Below are positions 1 through 9,320 of a stretch of DNA of 64,000 nucleotides, piece after piece. The position numbers and the translations under genes are program-made. The notes beneath the pieces were generated by a model, which saw nothing but the letters and a program-made list of their open reading frames with translations, had not been told where the DNA came from and did not search any database. Numbering within the stretch: the stretch's first letter is position 1; every line of letters begins with the position of its first letter. The stretch is from Aristolochia californica (Eukaryota > Streptophyta > Magnoliopsida > Piperales > Aristolochiaceae), in NCBI GenBank assembly GCA_029961685.1, contig JARWKL010000001.1, forward strand, positions 24,998,295 through 25,062,294. Direction: 5' to 3'.

Positions 1-256
1 AATTGTAAGACTGGCTCTATTGCAAGAGCTGTTTTCAGAGTTTGGAAGGCTGTGTTGGTTTCCTCATTCCATACAAATGCATTGCGATGCAGCAGGTTAG
101 TTAAGGGAGCTACTAGGGCCGCATAGTTCGAAATGAACTTCCGATAATACCCGGCTAAGCCCAAAAACACCCTCAAGGCGGAGACATTTTGTGGAGGAGG
201 CCAATGTCTCACTGTTGTAATTTTTTCCGGGTCCACTAAGACCCCTGCCACCGTAA
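1..256 (-). pseudogene. Ty3/gypsy RT/RNase H fragment (older element, part 1)
   Basis: Read on the minus strand, this stretch gives the C-terminal part of a gypsy reverse transcriptase: a segment beginning VDPEKI, then WPPPQN, then the conserved block FLGLAGYYRKFI, then APLTNLL leading into the RNase H linker. It is the downstream half of a gene whose upstream half lies at 5421-5666. The two halves are separated by the + strand gypsy element at 257-5425, which carries a matching 5-bp target duplication. The window starts inside this element, so the RNase H and integrase regions are not visible. I infer an old, inactive copy, because only about 170 codons are left in the window. Confidence 0.85.
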
Positions 257-261
257 TAATG

Positions 262-650
262 TGTTATGGACTCAATAGCATCACGTGTTACCAGCTGGCA
301 TATGAATTAATTAATGTGGTTTTCAATTTTCATGTAATTGATTTGGTTTGGTTTACAATTTATTTGGCTTGAACCAGTGACCCAAGGGTCTAAAGTGTAT
401 TTGGCATCCTCAACCCTATTTAAGGGGACGGCTAGGTTAATGAAAGGTAGCGATTGAGTTAGTAAATTAGCCTAGATTAATTTAGATAACAGGTCGAGAG
501 CTCCTTCAAGCTCTTCCCCGTTTTCCCCAATTCCCCTTTCCAAATTTCTTTCTTCATCACTCCATCAATCTATCTCTACGTCAAGCAAGGCAATGGAAGG
601 AAGAGAAGAGAGGAGGGTGACAAGATCCATTGCTCGTGAGGATCTTAACA
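262..650 (+). repeat. 5' LTR of the gypsy element
   Basis: It begins TGTTATGGACTC and ends GGATCTTAACA, so it has the TG...CA ends. Most of it aligns with 5017-5420. A TATTTAAGG stretch near 417-425 may be the promoter TATA region. The same LTR family recurs as an antisense solo LTR at 9851-10242, and a truncated start recurs at 31043-31089. Confidence 0.93.
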
Positions 651-653
651 ACG

Positions 654-665
654 TGGTATTAGAAA
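654..665 (+). other. Primer binding site, decayed (initiator Met-tRNA type)
   Basis: TGGTATTAGAAA lies 3 bases after the 5' LTR. It resembles TGGTATCAGAGC, the complement of the 3' end of plant initiator Met-tRNA used by most plant LTR elements, with three mismatches. Confidence 0.75.
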
Positions 666-769
666 GGTCCACCCTCGGTGATTCCTCTTCTCCAGAGGAC
701 ATACGTCAAGTGCTTTCAGATCTTCAGTAAAGGTCCACACATTAAGGTGCTGAAATTACAAACATTCAT

Positions 770-1845
770 AATACATTGCACACGCTGGAATCTTCTCTCC
801 AAACCGTCATTCGTCAGCTTGCAGCACTTCAATCAACCACACCACCACCAGCTACAAACTCTCAGCCACCGGCAGAAAACCACCCACACTTCACGCCACC
901 ACCACCACCACCATTGCGCCCACAACCTCTTCCTATGGCTGCTCACGCACAGGGACCAACTACGGTTCCTAGGTACTTTAAACTCAATTTTCCTACATAT
1001 GATGGCTCCAAGGATCATTTACTTTGGTTTACAAAATGTGAGCAATTTTTCTATCATAAAAAAATGTTAGATGTGGACAAGTCACATTAGCCGCATACCA
1101 CTTGCTCGATGAAGCGGTCATGTGGTTCCATCACTACCGAAATGTCCATTCAACTCAGGATTGGCTAAATTTTAAACATGCTTGCCAGATGAGGTTTGGA
1201 TCTCCAGCTAGTAGCAATCCAGTGGGGGAATTGATCAACTATAAACAGATTGGCACTTTAGAATTGTACCAAAAAACATTTCAAGAACGGTTGGCCCGAG
1301 CAAGTGAATTTGTTCCTCCTCACCTCCATGTTTAGATCTTTAATGCGGGATTGACCGAGTCAGTTCGCTTGGAAGTGGAATTACTTGGTCCTACAGACTT
1401 GGATTCAGCCATGAATTATGCCAGGGCGGTGGAACAGAAACAAAGAGTTCTGAGGGAATCATTAGGCTGAAAACCCTTTTGGACAAACAGACTATCGGGT
1501 AGTGCACCTGGGCCACGTTTTGGCTCTTCAGCCCCTAACTGTGCAGAGCAGTCTACCAATGTGCCCCCTGACAATCTTCCACGTAAATTTTTGACTAAAT
1601 AGGAAATGGAGGCAAGAAAGGCCAAGGGCCTCTGTTTTAATTGTGATGAACAATTTCTCCCAAGACATACCTGCAAAAGATTATTCAGCATAGAACTTTG
1701 GGAAGAGGGTTCAGAAGTGCATCCTGAAGATGATATTGTTGAAGAGGAACAGCAAGAACCATAGCTCTCCCTCCATGCCATGCATGGCCTGCGTAGTTCT
1801 AATACCATGTAGGTAAAGGCCAAGTTACACAATCTCCAGTTACTT
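770..1845 (+). pseudogene. Gypsy gag (capsid and nucleocapsid), broken
   Basis: Pieces of a gag protein lie in consecutive open stretches. A proline- and histidine-rich N-terminal segment (about 830-930) is followed by the retrotransposon gag core: FPTYDGSKDHLLWF at about 988-1030, then a tract starting LLDEAVMWFHH at 1102 with DWLNFKHACQMRFG. Stops occur after VDKSH (1088), after HLHV (1333), after the segment ending RESLG (1467), at about 1600 and near 1762. A zinc knuckle of the chromovirus form CFNCDEQFLPRHTCK is encoded at about 1632-1680. Gag forms the particle and binds element RNA. This copy cannot make a full-length protein. Confidence 0.88.
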
Positions 1846-2215
1846 GCTTTAGTTGATTCTGGCAGCACACATAATTTTATTAGTGAGCCCGTAGCGAAAC
1901 AATTGGGATTACAAATCCAACAGCAAAAGGGTTTCTCGGTTTCAGTGGCCAATGGGGCTAAAATTGCTAGTGTTGGGTTACGTGCAGCCACCCCTTTTAC
2001 TATTGAAGGAGATTCATTTAAGGTTGACTTACTGGTCATTCCTTTAGCAGGATTTGATTTGGTGCTCGGGGTAAAATGGCTTAAGCTATTAGGCCCTATA
2101 TTGTGGGATTTTCAGGCTCGGACTATGACTTTTACAGCACAACAGTGCCAGATTACATTGCAGGGTATCAAGGCACAGGTGCCCACCGCACTTCACACTT
2201 TCTAGATTCAGAGCA
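1846..2215 (+). pseudogene. Gypsy aspartic protease domain
   Basis: The active-site motif LVDSGSTHNFIS is encoded at about 1849-1885, with the catalytic Asp intact. It is followed by VSVANGAKI and the second hallmark DLVLGVKWL at about 2056-2085. These match the retropepsin-like protease that cuts the Gag-Pol polyprotein. The stretch is open from about 1804 to the TAG at 2203, and the next stretch is separated from the RT by another gap in the frame. The domain itself looks well preserved compared with the gag before it. Confidence 0.85.
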
Positions 2216-3540
2216 CTGGTGATTGTAAGTTATTTCCATTACTTACAACCTTTGTCGATTTATTTAATGACCCTACTGGTCTACCACCAGTGCGTCACTG
2301 TGATCACCACATAAATTTGAAGTTGGGATCCGATCCAGTAGTGGTGCGTCCTTATCGTTACCCACATATACAGAAAGATGAAATTAAAAGACATTGCCTG
2401 AATATGCTTGCTCAGGGGATTATCCAGCCCAGTAGGTCTCCCTTCTCGTCGCATGTTTTACTGGTCCGAAAAAAGGATAAATCATGGAGGTTTTGTGTCG
2501 ACTACATGCAACTCAATTTCCATACAATTAAAGACAGGTTCCCCATCCCAATGGTGGATGAGTTACTAGATGAGTTACATGGTGCTACGATTTTTACCAA
2601 GTTAGATTTGAAATCCGGCTATCATCAAATTAGAGTTCACCCTACAGATGTGGAGAAGACTGCATTCCACACGCACCACTGTCATTTCGAGTTCCTCGTC
2701 ATGCCCTTCGGTCTCTCCAATGCGCCCTCCACCTTCCAGGCCCTCATGAATGAGGTATTTTCCTTTCTTTTGCAGAAATATGTGTTAGTATTTTTTTATG
2801 ACATCTTGGTATATAGCACAAATTGGGACAAACATCTCCAACACCTCCATCAGGTATTTACCATTCTACGCTCCCATCATTTGATTTTGAATGAATCCAA
2901 ATGTTCTATGGGCACTTCAGAAGTGGCATATTTGGGCCACATTATATTAGCAGTGGGTGTGAAGGTTGACCAGAGTAAGATACAAGCCGTCACAGATTGG
3001 CCTCCTCCCACCTCCCTTACCGCATTAAGGGGATTTTTGGGCCTAGCAGGATATTACAGAAAATTTATCCGTACTTATGGCCAGTTAGCAGCACCACTCA
3101 ACAACCTTCTCAAGAAACATGCATTCACTTGGTCTCCCTCAGCGATACATGCCTTTCAGTAGTTAAAGGAGGCCTTAGCCTCAGTGTCGGTGTTACAGCT
3201 ACCAGAATCATTTGTGGTGGAATGTGATGCATCTGGCGGATGTATTGGTGTAGTATTACAAAACCTGGGACACCCCATCGCTTATTTAAGCCGCCGGTTG
3301 GGACAACACCACCACAAGTTAGCAGCATATGAGAGGCAACTAATTGGGTTAGCCAAAGACATCCAACTGGGATGACCATTTCTGATTCGTACAGATCATT
3401 ACAGCCTCAAGTATCTTCTTGAGCAATGCCTCACCACATCATCATAGCAACACTGGTTGAGTAAATTCATGGGCTTTGATTTTATAGTTCAATATAAGCC
3501 AGGTAGTTTAAATTTGGGGGCTGATGCTTTGTCTTGTCGG
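2216..3540 (+). pseudogene. Gypsy reverse transcriptase and RNase H
   Basis: The RT is open from 2290 to 3162. Visible blocks are VRKKDKSWRFCVDY, KLDLKSGYHQIRV, FGLSNAPSTFQALMNEVF, the polymerase box VFFYDILVYS, VAYLGHII and FLGLAGYYRKFIRTYG. In the polymerase box the first Asp of the usual FFDD form is replaced by Tyr, a change expected to abolish activity. A TAG at 3160-3162 separates the RNase H, which begins VVECDASGGCIGVVL at about 3211 and continues AYLSRRLG and the AAYERQL helix. Further stops occur at about 3373 and 3447, before LSKFMGFDFIVQYKPG and GADALS, the conserved end of RNase H. Confidence 0.93.
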
Positions 3541-5010
3541 GACATTCCAGAACCACACTTTTATGCTCTCAGCCACCCACACTCACTTTTGTTGGATTCT
3601 ATTCGTGAAGAGACACATCAATATCCAGAACTTATTTTATTATATCAAGATATTCAACAAGGGACAACAGCTAGTCATTGGACAATTCAGGATCGTCTTA
3701 TTCTATACAAAAACAAGATTTTTATGCATCACACGTCCCCACTTCTTCACACCATTCTGTCCTTTTTCCATGATAGCACACATGAGGGTCGACAGAAAAC
3801 ATATTTCCGAATCAGTCGGGAATTTTATTGGAAGGGTATGAAGAGCCCAATTGCTGATTATGTAGCTGCTTGTCAGATTTGTCAACGAAAAAAGGCCAAA
3901 TCTTTAAGTCTTGCTGGCCAACTACAACCTCTACAGCTACCATCTCAAATATGGTCCGACATTTCCATGGATTTCATTGATGGCCTTCCAACTTCATCAT
4001 GTAAATCCGTGATATTAGTTGTGGTTGACCATTTTTCAAAATATGGTCACTTCATTTCTTTGGCGCATCCATATACTTCTGCTCATGTAGCTCAGTTATT
4101 TATGGACCACATTGTCCGATTACACGGGATTCTAGCATCTATTATCAGTCACAGGGATGCCATTTTTACCAATACCTTTTGGGAAGAATTATTCAAGTTA
4201 CATGGCACACAATTGGCATTCTCTTCTGCCTATCATCCACAGACTAACGGACAAACCAAGGTCATCAATCGCACGATTGAAATGTATCTTCGCTATTTTG
4301 TGGGGGACTCACCTAAACGGTGGGTTAAGTGGCTTTCATGGGCGGAATTTTTCTACAACACCTCTTACCACAACGCACTGAGAACTACTCCTTTCAGGGT
4401 AGTTTATGGTAGAGATCCACCTCGTTTATTATCTTATGAACCAGAGGCATCCAAAGTCGCCACTTTGGACCAAGCATTAGCTGAAAGAGACGCTATGCTC
4501 ACCAAGGTACGTACTCACCTCCAAGAGGCCCAGTACTCTATGAAGTTCTATTATGATAAGAAGCATCGAGAGGTATATTATTCCCCAGGAGATTATGTGT
4601 GATTAAAGCTCCAAAACTACCCCCAGCTGTCACTGACTGCCTCCAAGCGCCACAAGCTTTCTCCAAAATATTATGGTCCATTTCAGGTGTTGGACCGCAT
4701 TGGCACAGTGGCTTACAGCTTGCAGCTACCACCCGAGGCAAAGATACATAATGTATTTCACTGATCCCAACTAAAGCCGTTCCAAGGCGACTCTCCCTTG
4801 TTGCACACCCCTCTGCCCCCACTCCATGAGGGCCGTGTCCTATCTACTCCAGCTCAGGTATTGCAGGCACGCCACATTCAGGGCGATTGGGAAATTCTCA
4901 TAAAGTAGGCAGATGCAAACCCTAGTGACACTACATCGGAGCCATTATCTGCATTTTGGCTTCTCTACCCTTCCTTCAAGCTTGAGGACAAGCTCTTTCT
5001 CCAGGTGGGG
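3541..5010 (+). pseudogene. Gypsy integrase with chromodomain-like tail
   Basis: The N-terminal zinc-binding part shows FHDSTHEG and CQICQRKK (about 3768-3896). The catalytic core has the first Asp in SMDFIDGLP (about 3966) and the second in ISHRDAIF (about 4144; usually SDRDAIF). The third position, normally the Glu of GQTEV, reads GQTKV (about 4251), a Glu to Lys change that removes a catalytic residue. The C-terminal part includes YNTSYH, VVYGRDPPRLLSYEP and [16 protein letters not shown]. After a TGA at 4600-4602 the tail continues with a chromodomain-like segment ending FKLEDKLFLQ near 5005, seen better preserved in the copy at 29982. Such tails target chromovirus insertion to heterochromatin, by family knowledge. 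Confidence 0.9.
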
Positions 5011-5016
5011 GGGTGA
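5003..5016 (+). other. Polypurine tract of the gypsy element
   Basis: A purine-rich stretch with a run of seven G lies just before the 3' LTR, the usual position for the plus-strand primer. The interior ends CAGGTGGGGGGGTGA next to TGTTATGG. Confidence 0.75.
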
Positions 5017-5420
5017 TGTTATGGACTCAATAGCATCACGTGTTACTAGCAGGCATAGGAATTAATTAATGTGGTTTTCAATTTTCATGTAATTGATTTG
5101 GTTTGATTTGGTTTGGTTTGGTTTACAATTTATTTGGCTTGAACCAGTGACCCAAGGGTCTAAAGTGTATTTGGCGTCCTTAACCTTATTTAAGGGGATG
5201 ACTAGGTTAATGAAAGGTAGCAATTGAGTTAGTAAATTAGCCTAGAGTAATTTAGATAACAGGTCGAGAGCTCCTTCAAGCTCTTCCCCGTTTTCCCAAA
5301 GTCCCCTTTCCGAATTTATTTCTTCCTCACTTCATCAATCTATCTCTATGTCAAGCAAGGCAATGGAAGGAAGAGAAGAGAGGAGGGTGACAAGATCCAT
5401 GGCTCGTGAGGATCTTAACA
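5017..5420 (+). repeat. 3' LTR of the gypsy element
   Basis: It begins TGTTATGGACTC and ends GGATCTTAACA, and is collinear with 262-650. A short GGTTT/GATTT expansion near 5095-5125 accounts for its extra length. It is followed at once by TAATG, the right target duplication. Confidence 0.93.
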
Positions 5421-5666
5421 TAATGTGGCCCAAATAAGCCACCTGTTGCTGCCCAAAATTACACTTGGTTCTCTTCAAATAAAGTCTATGTGCTCTTATC
5501 ATTTGGAAAACCATGTGGAGATGCTCTAAATGTTGAGGCCATGACTTGCTGAAAATCAATATGTCTTAAAAAAAAACTATCACAAATTTTCGTACATAGT
5601 CAGTGAATACCTCTTTCATTAAGGCCTGAAATGTTGAAGGAGCGTTGGAGATACCAAGTGTTGTGG
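5421..5666 (-). pseudogene. Ty3/gypsy RT fragment (older element, part 2)
   Basis: The minus strand encodes the central RT: SNAPSTFQALMKEVF, then a damaged polymerase box after VRKFVIVFF, then SKSWPQHLEHLHMVFQMIRA and FGQQQVAYLGHI. An A-rich run (5568-5576) has shifted the frame at the polymerase box. The protein continues at 1-256 on the other side of the nested gypsy element. The RT ends abruptly at about 5666, where an unrelated LTR-like repeat begins, so the N-terminal part has been lost or displaced. Confidence 0.88.
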
Positions 5667-6128
5667 TGTCTAACCATGGACCGAGTAATCCTACGATGGG
5701 AGAGGTTTTCTAGAATTTTCGAGCCTGAATCTGGTTTTCGACTTCTCTCTGGACGACCTATGGTGACCGATGAGGATGAATACGAAATTCGAGCAAGATG
5801 GAGAAGAGAAGTCGAAACTGGAGAAGGAGATTAAGACTCGTCAAAGGGAGTCTTCACCTTGGGTTCCAGGGGAACGCCGACCCTGGTTCCTTCGGGAGAA
5901 CGCATATTTCGTGAATATTTCTTATTTTCCTTCATTCCTTCTCGACAGCTTTATAAACAAGGGCTCGAGCTCAAGAGTTATGAATTATTACAAAACTGCC
6001 CTTAGGCTTTCCTACTTTAACATAAAAGAATATAAACTCATAATGCAAGTCACTTCTCTATTGAGTCACCGACTTGACTCGTCCTCGTCGCCTCTGGGTT
6101 ACTCATTCCGCTATCGAGTCCACAATAG
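5667..6128 (-). repeat. Degraded LTR-like direct repeat, copy A
   Basis: This segment starts TGTCTAACCATGGACCG and shares an ordered series of blocks with 6166-6639: GGGAACGCCGACCC, the TCGTCAAAGGGAG box, the AACGCATATTTC/AACGTTGATCATTT area and a terminal GAGTC-rich segment with CCGCTATCGAGTCCACA. The copies are well diverged. The flanks differ (gypsy RT on the left), so it is not a simple insertion. I read it as an LTR in minus orientation. Open frames at 5631-5834 and 5770-6147 inside it look accidental. Confidence 0.55.
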
Positions 6129-6150
6129 GATGACTCTCCCATACTAACCT

Positions 6151-6162
6151 GCTTTGATGCCA
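6151..6162 (-). other. Primer-binding-site-like sequence between the two LTR-like repeats
   Basis: GCTTTGATGCCA on the + strand reads TGGCATCAAAGC on the minus strand, close to the TGGTATCAGAGC primer site. It lies 3 bases from the start of copy B, where a primer site of a minus-strand element would be. Confidence 0.55.
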
Positions 6163-6165
6163 AGA

Positions 6166-6639
6166 TGTCGCTGACCATGGACCGTGTGATTCGACGAAGG
6201 GAGAGATCTTCTTGCAACTCGGGAGCAGAACCAGGATGCCTTGATCTTCCTGGTTGACCTATGATGACGATTTGTGATTGAAAAATGGAATGGAATGAGG
6301 ATAGGGAGGAATGAACTAAGAATTGAGTGGAGAAGGGAAACCAGGCTCGTCAAAGGGAGACTTGAACCTTGGGTTCCTCAAGGGGAACGCCGACCCTTGG
6401 TTCCTTAGAGGAGAACGTTGATCATTTGAGGTAAATTTATCTTAATTGCTTCTTACACCCGTGAGGCCACTTAAGCCTAATCACACAGAGCCAAACCCAA
6501 AGATAGAGTTTTTACACAAGTGTCATTCCAGCTTACAACATACCCTACACTTAAATAAAATGAAAACATAATTCCTAACGAGTTACCAACTCAACTGCAT
6601 CACCTTTGGCTGACTCGGTCCGCAATTGAGTCAACAACA
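6166..6639 (-). repeat. Degraded LTR-like direct repeat, copy B
   Basis: This segment starts TGTCGCTGACCATGGACCG and runs collinear with copy A to a CAATTGAGTCAACAACA end. The adjoining primer-site-like sequence and the TG...CA-type ends support a 5' LTR of a minus-strand element. The right flank is copia RT, whereas copy A borders gypsy RT, so at least one further rearrangement took place here. The 3' boundary is uncertain by about 10 bp. Confidence 0.55.
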
Positions 6640-7165
6640 CAGAGTCGGTGCCAGTAAGGATAATATCATCCACATAGATCAAGAGAAGGACTATGCCCGA
6701 TGCCGACTTTTGAAAGAATAGTGAAGAGTCATACTAGCTTTGTGTAAAACAATGGAGAAGAAGTGTATCACGAAACTTATCAAACCAAGCCCTGCAAGAT
6801 TGCTTTAGCCCATATAGTGGACGGCGTAGCTTGCAGACATCCTGAGGAGAAGAAGTAGTCATATCAGAGGGAAGCTTGATGTTGATATCTTCTTGTAAAT
6901 CACCATGCAGAAATGCATTCTTCACATCTATCTAATGCAGATGCCAAGACTGTGAAGCAGCAATTGCTAAAATAGTTTGAGCCGTGGTCATCTTGACAAC
7001 TTGAGAAAATGTATCCTCATAATCAATCCCATATTCCTACATGTTTCCCAGAGCTACGAGGCGAGCTTTGTATCCCAAGAACCATCCGATCGAAGCTTTA
7101 CAGAGTGTTAAATTGGATCCAAGGCCTTATCGACTAGCCACTTAGGAAACCTCTTTTGTCAACTA
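6640..7165 (-). pseudogene. Antisense Ty1/copia reverse transcriptase fragment
   Basis: On the minus strand the order is YGIDYED-like, then a region corresponding to TTAQTILA, then KNAFLHGDLQEDI, then CKLRRPLYGLKQSCRAWFDKF and, at the right-hand protein end near 6650-6690, the polymerase box YVDDIIL. These are hallmark copia RT blocks. Frameshifts lie near 6735 and 6930. The fragment ends at 6640 against LTR-like copy B and fades near 7165. No integrase or RNase H remains attached. Confidence 0.85.
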
Positions 7166-7216
7166 ATAAATGCAAGATCTTTATACTCATTAATGTATGT
7201 GGAACTATCCTTAACA

Positions 7217-7324
7217 CTCCCCCTCAAATGTTGGCATGTGGATAATTTGGGTAGAGGCCCTCACGTGGTGGCACATGGATAATTTGGGAGAATGCCCACA
7301 TATGAGAACCTTGCTCTGATACCA
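7217..7324 (-). other. Short leader with primer-site complement next to an LTR
   Basis: GCTCTGATACCA (7313-7324) directly abuts the LTR starting at 7325. On the minus strand it reads TGGTATCAGAGC, a perfect match to the plant initiator Met-tRNA primer site. At the other end, about 100 bp away, CACTCCCCCTCAA resembles the complement of a copia polypurine tract. Only about 110 bp separates the two signals, so the interior of this element has been almost entirely lost. Confidence 0.7.
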
Positions 7325-7766
7325 TGTTGAATTTATGAAAAAGATAAATACTTCATTGACTTCATAAACTCGTTATAATCATAGTACATGAACCTCTATT
7401 TATAATTGAGGAAGATAGTAGAGTCCAATTACAATAAAACAACCTTTGTCCCAATTACACCCAAACTCTAACACTTAAAGATAAGTCCTAGCATAATTAA
7501 ATAACTCAATTTAGATAAAAGACAAACATAACTAAAACTAAAACTCTTTTTTGACGTGACCATAAGATAAAGATGCTTTAGTGAGTCCTTCTTGATCTTC
7601 CAACTTATGTGATAAGGATGTCGGCTCGTGGTATTTTGGTGGGTCCTACTTCTTATGGGCTTGAGCCCATCTTGTGGGTCTTCCTTAGTCCTGTGGCCCA
7701 TCTTATAATACTCTTAGATATGTGGGTATTCCTTGGTTGTGTGGGCATGGATCCTATCTTCCAACA
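7325..7766 (-). repeat. Copia-family LTR, minus orientation (left arm of inverted pair)
   Basis: On the minus strand it starts TGTTGGAAGATAGG and ends AATTCAACA. It has the primer site on its 3' side (7313-7324) and a polypurine tract complement (CTCCCCCTCAAGC) on its 5' side at 7767. It matches 8002-8478 in reverse complement, and also 15881-16522 and 27806-28247. Its U3 contains copies of a GGCCCACATATCT-type unit. Having internal signals on both sides means it once joined two element bodies. Confidence 0.88.
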
Positions 7767-8001
7767 CTCCCCCTCAAGCAGGGGGTGAGAGAACATCAAG
7801 AACTCCCAGCTTGCTGTAACTGCTGTATAGAATATTTTTGTATAAAAAGGCAGTCCTCCAATCTTCCAACAAGTGTGAGGGGGAGTGTTGGAAGATGAAG
7901 GCATATTGGAAGATGTGCCATTTTATACAAAAGGATTCTATACATCATTTGCAGCAAGCTGGGTGTTCATGTTGTTCTCTCACCCCCAGCTTGAGGGGGA
8001 G

Positions 8002-8478
8002 TGTTGGAAGATAGGGCCCAAGCCCACACAACCAAGGAAGGCCCACATATCTACGAGTGTTATAAGATGGGCCACATGACCAAGGAAGACCCACATATCT
8101 AAGAGTATTATAAGATGGGCCACACAGCCAAGGAAAGCCCATAAGATGGGCCCAAGCACATAAGAAGTAGTACCCACCATGGTTACCACGAGCTAGCATC
8201 CTTATCACATAAGTTGGAAGATCAAGAAAGACTCACAAAGGCATTTTTATGTTATGGTCACATCCTAGAAGAGTTCTAGTTTAAGTTATGTTTGTCTTTT
8301 ATCTATATTAAGTTATTTAATTATGCTAAGGCTTATCCTTAAGTGTTAGAGTTTGGGTGTAATAGGGAGAAAGGTTGTTTTATTGCAATTGGACTCTACT
8401 ACCATCCTCTATTATGTACTCTGATTATGATAAGTTAATGTAGTCAATGAAGTATTTTTCTTTTCCATCAATTCAATA
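8002..8478 (+). repeat. Copia-family LTR, plus orientation (right arm of inverted pair)
   Basis: It starts TGTTGGAAGATAGG after the polypurine tract CTTGAGGGGGAG and ends AATTCAATA (the terminal CA changed to TA). Three partial copies of a roughly 50-bp unit containing CCACATATCTA-AGAGT and AAGATGGGCC lie in the U3 (about 8014-8155). After its end comes copia gag sequence without a primer site, so it is not the 5' LTR of copia-1. Confidence 0.88.
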
Positions 8479-9320
8479 GGTGATATACTGAGAATTACCA
8501 CTATACCCTTGTGAGGGGTATCAAATTTTATGAGTTGGTCCACATAGGTGTGGAGGTTTCTTATTACAAAGGACCTACTTGGTCACCTCACCAACTGTGG
8601 ACACCTATTGATGAAGAAGACATTTTTTATAACAAATGGTTGAAAAATGAAACCTTGGTGATTCGTTGGTTAATCAACAACATGGAATGACATGTCTCCA
8701 ACAATGTCATCCATCTTGACACTGCTAAACAAATTTGGTAGACATGTGCTTAGTTGTACTCTAGTCTGGATACTCTACATAGACCATATGATATTCTCCA
8801 AAGGATGTTGAATACTAAACAAGGAGAAAATATCCATGAGTACTTAGCTTACTTTAGAGGCTTTCTTCAAGAGTGTAAGTTAGCTCAACCTTTAATCACA
8901 AATATGTTTGTCCAAGGCAAGCAGAAGGAAGCCCTAATTACTGCTATTTTCCTTGAAAATATTGAACCAAATCTTGAGATTGTCAAGAGTCAACGTCTAA
9001 GTGCTTTTGTTGTCCCCATGTTTGATGATGTATGTGCAACACTACGTATTCCAGACACTTCTTCCTCCACCACTGAAGTATCATCCGCAATGTATTCAAA
9101 TCATAGGGGAACATCACTTGACTGAGGCCAAGGCCAAGGCAGAGGTTATAGAGGAGGCCAAGGAAGAGGTGGAAGGAATGGCTTTGGCAGAGTAGATGGG
9201 AAAGAATGTACTCATTGTAAGAAATTTGGCCACACTGTAGATCAATGCTATTTCATGGAATGCCGTTATTGTGGACAATATGGTCATTATAGAGAAATAT
9301 GATATAAAGCCAATGGGAAA
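8479..9320 (+). pseudogene. Copia-1 gag with zinc knuckles, broken
   Basis: The start aligns with the copia-2 gag at about 19515 (the TIPL / SWST region). A stop at about 8739 replaces the Glu codon of the IWETCA motif by TAG. The long open piece 8754-9125 holds the UBN2-type gag segment with HRPYDILQRM, ENIHEYLAYFRGFLQE and FDDVCATLRI. A CCHC knuckle CTHCKKFGHTVDQC is encoded at 9208-9249. A second one follows, beginning CRYCGQYGHYREI, whose last Cys position is now TGA near 9300. Copia-2 does not show this second knuckle. Gag would package element RNA. Confidence 0.85.

Larger units (their letters stand above)
257..5425 (+). mobile_element. Nested Ty3/gypsy chromovirus-type LTR retrotransposon with TSD TAATG
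   Basis: A complete but decayed gypsy element. Two LTRs (262-650, 5017-5420) flank gag, protease, RT, RNase H, integrase and a chromodomain-like tail in the gypsy order (RT before IN). The 5 bases TAATG stand immediately left (257-261) and right (5421-5425) of the LTRs, a perfect target-site duplication. Multiple in-frame stops (for example about 1088, 1333, 1467, 3160, 3373, 4600) and altered catalytic residues show that it is non-autonomous now. The 3' LTR is about 15 bp longer because of extra copies of a GGTTT-type unit. The LTRs differ at several positions, so the insertion is not recent. The order of domains and the tail place it among Tekay/Del-like chromoviruses, by family knowledge. 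Confidence 0.93.
7325..8478. repeat. Large imperfect inverted repeat of two LTRs and their 3' interior ends
   Basis: The left arm 7325-7866 and right arm 7900-8478 are reverse complements of each other through the LTR plus about 100 bp of interior. The centre (about 7867-7899) reads ATCTTCCAACA, then a short G-rich spacer, then TGTTGGAAGAT. The arms are diverged and differ in U3 repeat number, so any hairpin would be imperfect. Confidence 0.85.

Noticed and set aside
678..1070. Histidine-rich open frame overlapping the gypsy gag
   Set aside because: It is the +1 shadow of the proline-rich gag segment. The gag core motif is in the other frame.
5631..6353. Open frames across the LTR-like repeats
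   Set aside because: They cross repeat borders, differ between the two repeat copies and have no family motif.
7653..8208. Open frames within the inverted LTR pair
   Set aside because: They are translations of the U3 tandem units (recurrent PSYNT-type words) and not proteins.
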